Assembly (NCBI GenBank): GCA_004380135.1
Contig: QXCR01000047.1
Coordinates: forward strand, 124,001-188,000
Length of the DNA stretch: 64,000 nt
Direction: 5' to 3'
Origin: Stemphylium vesicarium
Taxonomy: Eukaryota > Ascomycota > Dothideomycetes > Pleosporales > Pleosporaceae
The position numbers and the translations under genes were made by a program. The first letter of the stretch is position 1. Each line of letters starts with the position of its first letter. Positions 59,141 to 64,000 of the stretch are shown here, one piece after another. The notes under the pieces are model-generated. The model was given only the letters and a program-made list of their open reading frames with translations. It ran no database searches and was not told the origin of the DNA.

Positions 59141-60183
59141 ATGGCCTCTCCAGCCGACCAAGCCCCCACGGCACCACAAAGTACTCCACAACAAGCGGGC
59201 TCGGGGTCGCGACCACAGAACAGCAGCGAGCCTCTGTCGACGAGCGCAGTAGAAATGAGGACCCTCGAGGCATCGGGCGCTGGCCCAGCCCCCGTAGACA
59301 CGACGACGCAGGCCACCGAAGCAGCACCTGCTACAGCTCCGATAGCCACTTCCACACCGCAGACGGTCGAGCCCAGTACCTCAGAAGATGCGCCCGCCGC
59401 TGCCTCACCGTCTGCGAAGCCCGCGCCCCCTTCTGCCTTAAATCGCGCAGAGACCGAGGCCATTGGGCCGTCGACAGATACACCTGCCGCGAACCCTGAC
59501 AACACCAACGGGCCTGTGCTGGTGATAATGCTGCTTCTCACCAGCGGCTCGAGGCACCCGTACAAGATCGAGGAGAAGTACCTGAAGAAGCGCAATGTCA
59601 AGGTGGAGAACATGGACCCCTATAACATCAGTGTCTACACGCTCAAGGAGCTGATATGGCGAGACTGGCGGGAAGGTACGCACTTTATTCCCACCGAGTT
59701 TTCCTACCACAGTACAACATTTGTGGTCGTTGGAAAAAGAAACATCACGTTATTTGGCGTCTCTGCCAGAAAGCTAACTCGATTGCACAGAATGGGAGGC
59801 CCGACCTACTTCGCCGGGCTCGATAAGGCTCATTCATTTCGGCCGCATGCTCGACGACAAATCGCCACTCAAGGGTAAGTGCCTCACGTCTCGATTGTGT
59901 CGAAGTTCTTGGCACGGCTTGTGTATTCGCTCGGCCTCCTTGCCCATTGGTGGGATCGGCTACGACGCGCAGCCTGCATGGACGACTTCACAAGACCCCA
60001 TTGTGCATTTATTGACAGGTAACAGATTGTCGATTCCAAACAGATAGCCCCAACGTCGTTCACATGACTGTCAAGCCTCAGGAGGTAGTTGATGATGAGG
60101 AAAATGCCAAGACTGGAAAGTCTGGAAGCCGGAGAGACAACGACGATGAGCCTACAGCTGGTTGCCGTTGCATTATCTTATAA
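59141..60183 (+). CDS. Ubiquitin-fold protein with CaaX tail (MUB/Rad60-SLD_2-like)
   Basis: Predicted membrane-anchored ubiquitin-fold protein. Exons 59141-59675, 59791-59874 and 60026-60183 give 258 residues; introns are 115 and 151 nt. The second acceptor was set at 60025 because it restores KDCRFQTDSPNVVHMTV; the AG at 60041-60043 would delete five residues. The first 120 residues are disordered, rich in A, P, S and T. The ubiquitin-like domain (about 125-230) has VLVIMLLLTSGSRHPYKI, ISVYTLKELIWRDW, SIRLIHFGRMLDDKSPLKD and NVVHMTVKPQE. The end is GCRCIIL; the last four residues CIIL fit a CaaX box, with the terminal Leu favouring geranylgeranylation, and another Cys nearby. Similar tails anchor plant MUB proteins. 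The protein lacks a diglycine end, so it is not a conjugated modifier. Confidence 0.9.
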
Positions 60184-60780
60184 GAACACCCTGATCGCAC
60201 TCATCTTCCGGACGACCGTCAAAAGTAAATACGGGAAGCAACAGAAGCGGCTGAGAACATTCTGCCTGAACACTGGAATCCGTCTTTTGCGCTACTTACC
60301 TTGGGCTTTCTTTTCTGGTTGTCATAATTGGCCGATGCGAACGGTCTGAATCGCGGCGTTTCCAGGAGCGAAGTTGGGTATTTTCTTCACTCAACGCATT
60401 CTTTTCATCCCTTTGTGCATATGGAGATTGCGTAGTAATCCGGCGGGTCCTGCAGCTGGTTCGTTTCATTGCCCATTGTATAAGTACGCAAGTTTTTCGC
60501 AGGGAGCATTATTATCGGGTCGTGAAGATCATAGGGATAGACCATATTTGAACATTTCCATTATCCGCCTCGTTGTCTGATCGCTTCACCATCTGACTTG
60601 CGCTTGTTGTAATAGATTGCATCATGTTGTCGGGGGTTGTGGAACTGGACCCTGGTGATCCCAAAGTAGCGTTCAATGCCGTCATCGGTTAAGCTTACCT
60701 CGAGCTCCGATCTCTCGGTCATACCACTCATCTTTCTTCGCAGCCCACCAACACCACGACTCGACTGCATGTAACCCAAG
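60184..60780. other. Intergenic, 0.6 kb
   Basis: 3' UTR of the ubiquitin-fold gene and promoter of the next gene. Nothing else recognised. Confidence 0.5.
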
Positions 60781-62082
60781 ATGGTACTTGAAGACGTTGA
60801 TAACACCGCCTCAGAAGGCTTTACAGATAATCCCTATCCATCCTCCAATGATCCCTACGCATCTCGGCCAGCTCCCTCGGCCAGCGGCACTCGCTTCGAC
60901 GCGAGCAACCTTCCACACCCATTGCCCATTATAGGCACTTTCATGGGCTTTTCCGAACGCGCCGTCCGCTTCAAAACAGAAACAACCCTCAAGTTTGCCG
61001 AGCGCAAAGTCGGTCGCCAATTAAATGTGGAAGAAGCGCAAGCCCTAGCGTTCCACATCTACAAGCTCGAACAGACCAAAAGCTATTTCGCCGCCACCGG
61101 TGCGGCGGCTGGAACATACCAATGGTATCGCACATGGGACAAGATGAAGTATCCATTTTATCAGCCAAAGGTGGAGGATATCGATAGGAACAAATTCGGG
61201 CCGGTCCGTGGACCCATGGCACAGTTTGCGCGACATGCATGGCGGTTCTCCTTGTATGTGGTTGTGGCGGGGCAAATGGGCAGCATAATCGGTCAGCTTA
61301 TCGCGCAGCCCCTTGCCGCGGTCAATACATCCAACGACCCCAAGTTGGAGCAATTTGGTGTCGAGTTGAAGGCTTCTTCGCATGCTGATGGACAGAGAAA
61401 CACACAACAGGGGCGCGAGATCGAGGATAGGCGAAGAGAGTTCCAGGAGCAGGTGAGAAATCGTTCAGGCGGTGGTCCCTCACCACAGGCCAGATGGGGT
61501 AAACAGCTTCAAGTACAAAATGACGATGCCGCCGACGACATGAGCCCAACTGCCGGTAACGAAGCCTGGGGCTCTGCGTCACCTCCCGCGGAATCATGGG
61601 AAACATATTCAAACGAGTCTACACAAGCACCTTCGCAAAGACGCCAAGCTCCGCCATCTACGGGAGCTTGGAATCGGCAGCCACCTTCCAAACGTCAACC
61701 TCAGCAATCATCCTCTCAATTTGATGATGACGATGCGTCTCCTACAGGTGGACTTTTCCAGGACGAAGTAAACAACCCCCAATCACAATCGCAGACGCAA
61801 TCTCAAGCCCAGGGTCGACCAGGTGAGTCGTCATGGGATCGGCTCAGGCGCGGTGGTCCGCCAGTGCCACTGCAGAGGCCACAACCACAGCAATCACGGA
61901 GAGCAGAACCGGAGCGCAGAGAGCAGAAAGAGGGATCTACATTGGGTGACTCATATACCTTTGTAGAGGGCGACGAGGAAAGGAGTGGGGAGCGCGATCG
62001 TGCACAGCAAGAGTTTGATGCTAGGTTAGAGAGGGAGAGGCAAGGGCGCGATTTTGATAGTGATGATGGAAAGAGGTGGTAG
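60781..62082 (+). CDS. Conserved fungal protein, unknown function
   Basis: Single exon, 433 residues. The N-terminal part (about 35-180) is ordered and hydrophobic in places: RFDASNLPHPLPIIGTFMGF, FKTETTLKFAERKVGR, EEAQALAFHIYKLEQTKSYFA and YPFYQPKVEDIDRNKF. A likely membrane-associated segment follows at about 150-180 (HAWRFSLYVVVAGQMGSII). The block IAQPLAAVNTSNDPKLEQF is one I recall from uncharacterised ascomycete homologues. The C-terminal half is disordered, rich in Q, S, P and R, with long QSQSQTQSQAQ-type runs and a charged tail (EERSGERDRAQQ). No catalytic motif. The coding call is supported by this ordered/disordered design and remembered homology; location and function are unknown. 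Confidence 0.85.
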   Translation: MVLEDVDNTASEGFTDNPYPSSNDPYASRPAPSASGTRFDASNLPHPLPIIGTFMGFSERAVRFKTETTLKFAERKVGRQLNVEEAQALAFHIYKLEQTKSYFAATGAAAGTYQWYRTWDKMKYPFYQPKVEDIDRNKFGPVRGPMAQFARHAWRFSLYVVVAGQMGSIIGQLIAQPLAAVNTSNDPKLEQFGVELKASSHADGQRNTQQGREIEDRRREFQEQVRNRSGGGPSPQARWGKQLQVQNDDAADDMSPTAGNEAWGSASPPAESWETYSNESTQAPSQRRQAPPSTGAWNRQPPSKRQPQQSSSQFDDDDASPTGGLFQDEVNNPQSQSQTQSQAQGRPGESSWDRLRRGGPPVPLQRPQPQQSRRAEPERREQKEGSTLGDSYTFVEGDEERSGERDRAQQEFDARLERERQGRDFDSDDGKRW

Positions 62083-62461
62083 AGACAGATCATTGCCTCG
62101 AAAGCAGTGGAATTGCATGCCCTTCTTGAGGATAACTCACAGCATATTCAATCACATTGTGTCTTATTATGCTCACAGTGAGTGGTTGATTGCCAAACTC
62201 CTGTTCACGTTCCAAGCTGCAGTTGACGGGCCGCATAATCTTGCGGTTGTGGAAGGTGAGATTACCAGGGTGAAAGTGGCAGCGACGAACGTGCGCAAAT
62301 AACTCAAAAACGCCTCTCACTTACCTCAACTCTTAACCACCTTTTCAGCACCTATAGTTTCGACCTCTACGACAACCGCTTCCAAATCTTGCTTTTTGGA
62401 GACTGCTGTTCGGCACATTGAATTCATACTAACCTGTTTTCTGGACTATTTTTAGGTACTC
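62083..62461. other. Intergenic, 0.4 kb
   Basis: 3' UTR of the preceding gene and leader of the next. ACTAAC followed by a T-rich tract and TTTTTAG ends six bases before the ATG at 62462, so a 5' UTR intron or an unrecognised upstream coding exon is possible. Confidence 0.5.
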
Positions 62462-64000
62462 ATGAATGAGAACGTTTCGGCCAAGGAACGCGATATGCCC
62501 AATTCATTAGAAAGCGACAGCAACGAGCAAATGCCCCGGGACCATATACAACGACTTTTTGATAGCGGCCAGCATGACGCTGAGGTCTTCACGGACGCGC
62601 TTGGAGAGGCAGAGACGGATCAGAGTTTCGCTACGGAATATCTGTCTTACACCCCCTCGACAACTACCACCTTTTTCAGTCTCTCCAGAGGTCGTGGAAA
62701 TTCCAACAATGATGGAGACGATGTTGACTTCGAGGGGGTACCCTCAGTGCTTATGGGCTCAGCCTTTATGGATATCCATGGTACAGGTTCTACTAATCCG
62801 TCAAACCAAGGTACGTCTACATGCCAACTGTGGGTCAAGTCTGGTATTTGACGCTTTTCTAACAAATTCAGATATTGATATTGCTCCCCTTCGTTTTTTG
62901 AACTTCGGCTACTCCGAATCACTTTCTCAGCTAAACTCTGTTCAATCGACCGAGGGTCACCTTTCCGCCATTGAATGTAGTATAAACTCAGCTGTAAATA
63001 TGAGCGCAAGTCGCCATCAGAATTACCAGATTTCTAGTGACCATGGAATGGTTCTGAACGATACCGAACAAGTTGTGCGCAATGCCCAGCCCCCCTTGTG
63101 CGCTGCCTGTTTGGTAGAGGGTCGCTTTGAGAGGGAATGTTCACTCTGTGTCAAATGCCACATCGCAGGCCACACCACCGCCGAGTGCATGGGCAGCGTT
63201 CCCGAGTTCTCCAGATTCATGGACCTCGCTTCTGAAATAAGAGAGCGCATCTACAGCTACGCCCTTGACATTGGCCGTCCCATCAAACCGTACATGTGCG
63301 ACTCCTCCCAACGCACGGACATCAAGTTTCACGACGACAACCAGTCCGAGCACAACGGCATGAACGCCTTCATGGGCCTCCTCCGGGTTAGCAAGAAGGT
63401 ACGCGCCGAGGCCCTTCCCATCTTCTACTCTACAAACACGTTCTTCGTCGGATGCGACACCACGACATACCTGGACCATCTCAAGCACCTCGACCGCTTC
63501 CACATGATCCGGCGCGTGTGGTTCGATATCCCGATGTACCGCGAGAGTAGCGCACCCAGCATCCTCCGGCGCATGAGCCAATTCATCAAAGAAGTCGACG
63601 AATACGAAAAAGTGTCTCAGGAGAACCAGACAGTCGAGTCGCTGAAACAGCATCCGCAGTACAAGCAGGGCGGTCTCTTAGAAATCAATCTACTCACCGT
63701 ACTCAAGAAGTTGTCTTCCCCCATAGCCGCTTCTACAGCAGCAGCAGCAGCACATGTCGCATCTGGCTCATCCATCCCCCGACCAACCCTTGAAATCATC
63801 CTCCCAGTCCCCAACGCCCAGAACTTCGCCGCCTGCGACCGCCTCAAATGGTTACAAACCGTCCTTTACGGCATCGGTATTGCCGTACGGTTTGCAGATG
63901 GGAAGCCGTTTGCCTGCACGCCTGACAACTTGTCCGTGAGCGTCATCTGGCAGCAGCGGTATCAGAAGAAAGATTTTGATAACTTACCTGAGTATGTTTG
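62462..64000 (+). CDS. 2EXR-type protein with zinc knuckle, partial at window end
   Basis: The gene runs off the right edge. Exon 1 is 62462-62810 and exon 2 starts at 62872; the 61-nt intron (GTACGT to ATTCAG, branch CTAAC) gives NPSNQ-DIDIAPLRF. About 490 residues are visible with no stop. The first 200 residues are disordered and acidic. A Cys/His cluster follows (CAACLVEG, then CVKCHIAGHTTAEC, a CX2CX4HX4C zinc knuckle). Next is the 2EXR/F-box-like signature FMDLASEIRERIYSYAL, and then FMGLLRVSKKVRAEALPIFYSTNTFFV, typical of the many 2EXR proteins in Dothideomycetes. No F-box partner or substrate can be inferred. An alanine run (five GCA codons plus neighbours) lies near 63733-63755. The start may be preceded by an exon outside the recognised ORF. 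Confidence 0.85.

Noticed and set aside
58822..59613. 263-codon minus-strand open frame over the ubiquitin-fold gene
   Set aside because: Shadow of the GC-rich Ala/Pro-coding leader of the plus-strand gene; no motifs.

Overview
This window is nuclear DNA from a filamentous ascomycete, most likely a member of the Dothideomycetes (order Pleosporales). The evidence is short GT-AG introns of about 47-115 nt, conserved single-copy eukaryotic genes that look fungal (RSC7, VMA13, DIS3, APQ12, VPS25, ERG8, RPL35, GOS1, ATP10, POL4-type polymerase, UMP1), and a 2EXR-type protein at the right edge of a kind common in this class. The order-level assignment is inferred from family resemblance, not measured. 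I saw no rRNA, convincing tRNA, CRISPR array, transposon or plasmid-like sequence.

Left third (1-22,500): three housekeeping genes lie among long gene-poor stretches. RSC7 is at 3590-5757 (+). A head-to-head pair follows, VMA13 (-, 11622-13182) and DIS3/RRP44 (+, 13422-16444), with only 239 bp between their start codons. The stretches 1-3589, 5758-11621 and 16445-22552 carry no ORF I can recognise, only low-complexity tracts and small inverted repeats.

Middle (22,500-44,560): a small single-pass membrane protein, APQ12, VPS25, a broken phosphotransferase-family (APH) kinase gene with two in-frame stops, a Fus1-like signal peptide/TM/SH3 protein, a cysteine-rich C2H2 zinc-finger factor (-), a small predicted N-acylated protein, and a 1290-residue mitochondrial pentatricopeptide-repeat protein (-).

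Right third (44,560-64,000): this is the gene-dense part. It contains ERG8 (with an unusually long intron), RPL35 (-) head to head with GOS1 (+), ATP10 (-) head to head with a family X DNA polymerase (+), a DHA2-type MFS transporter (-), a TMEM19 family protein, UMP1, a ubiquitin-fold protein ending in a CaaX prenylation motif, a conserved fungal protein of unknown function, and a 2EXR/zinc-knuckle protein that runs off the end.

The genes are functionally unrelated: chromatin, vacuolar acidification, RNA decay, ESCRT-II, sterol synthesis, translation, Golgi SNARE, mitochondrial ATPase assembly, DNA repair and proteasome assembly. There is no operon-like or biosynthetic-cluster logic. The most distinctive items are the APH kinase pseudogene whose two stops are both explained by C:G-to-T:A transitions, the long structured ERG8 intron, two genes whose first coding exon is only ATG, and the predicted prenylated ubiquitin-fold protein. 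Exon boundaries below were worked out by hand from splice sites, reading phase and family conservation.
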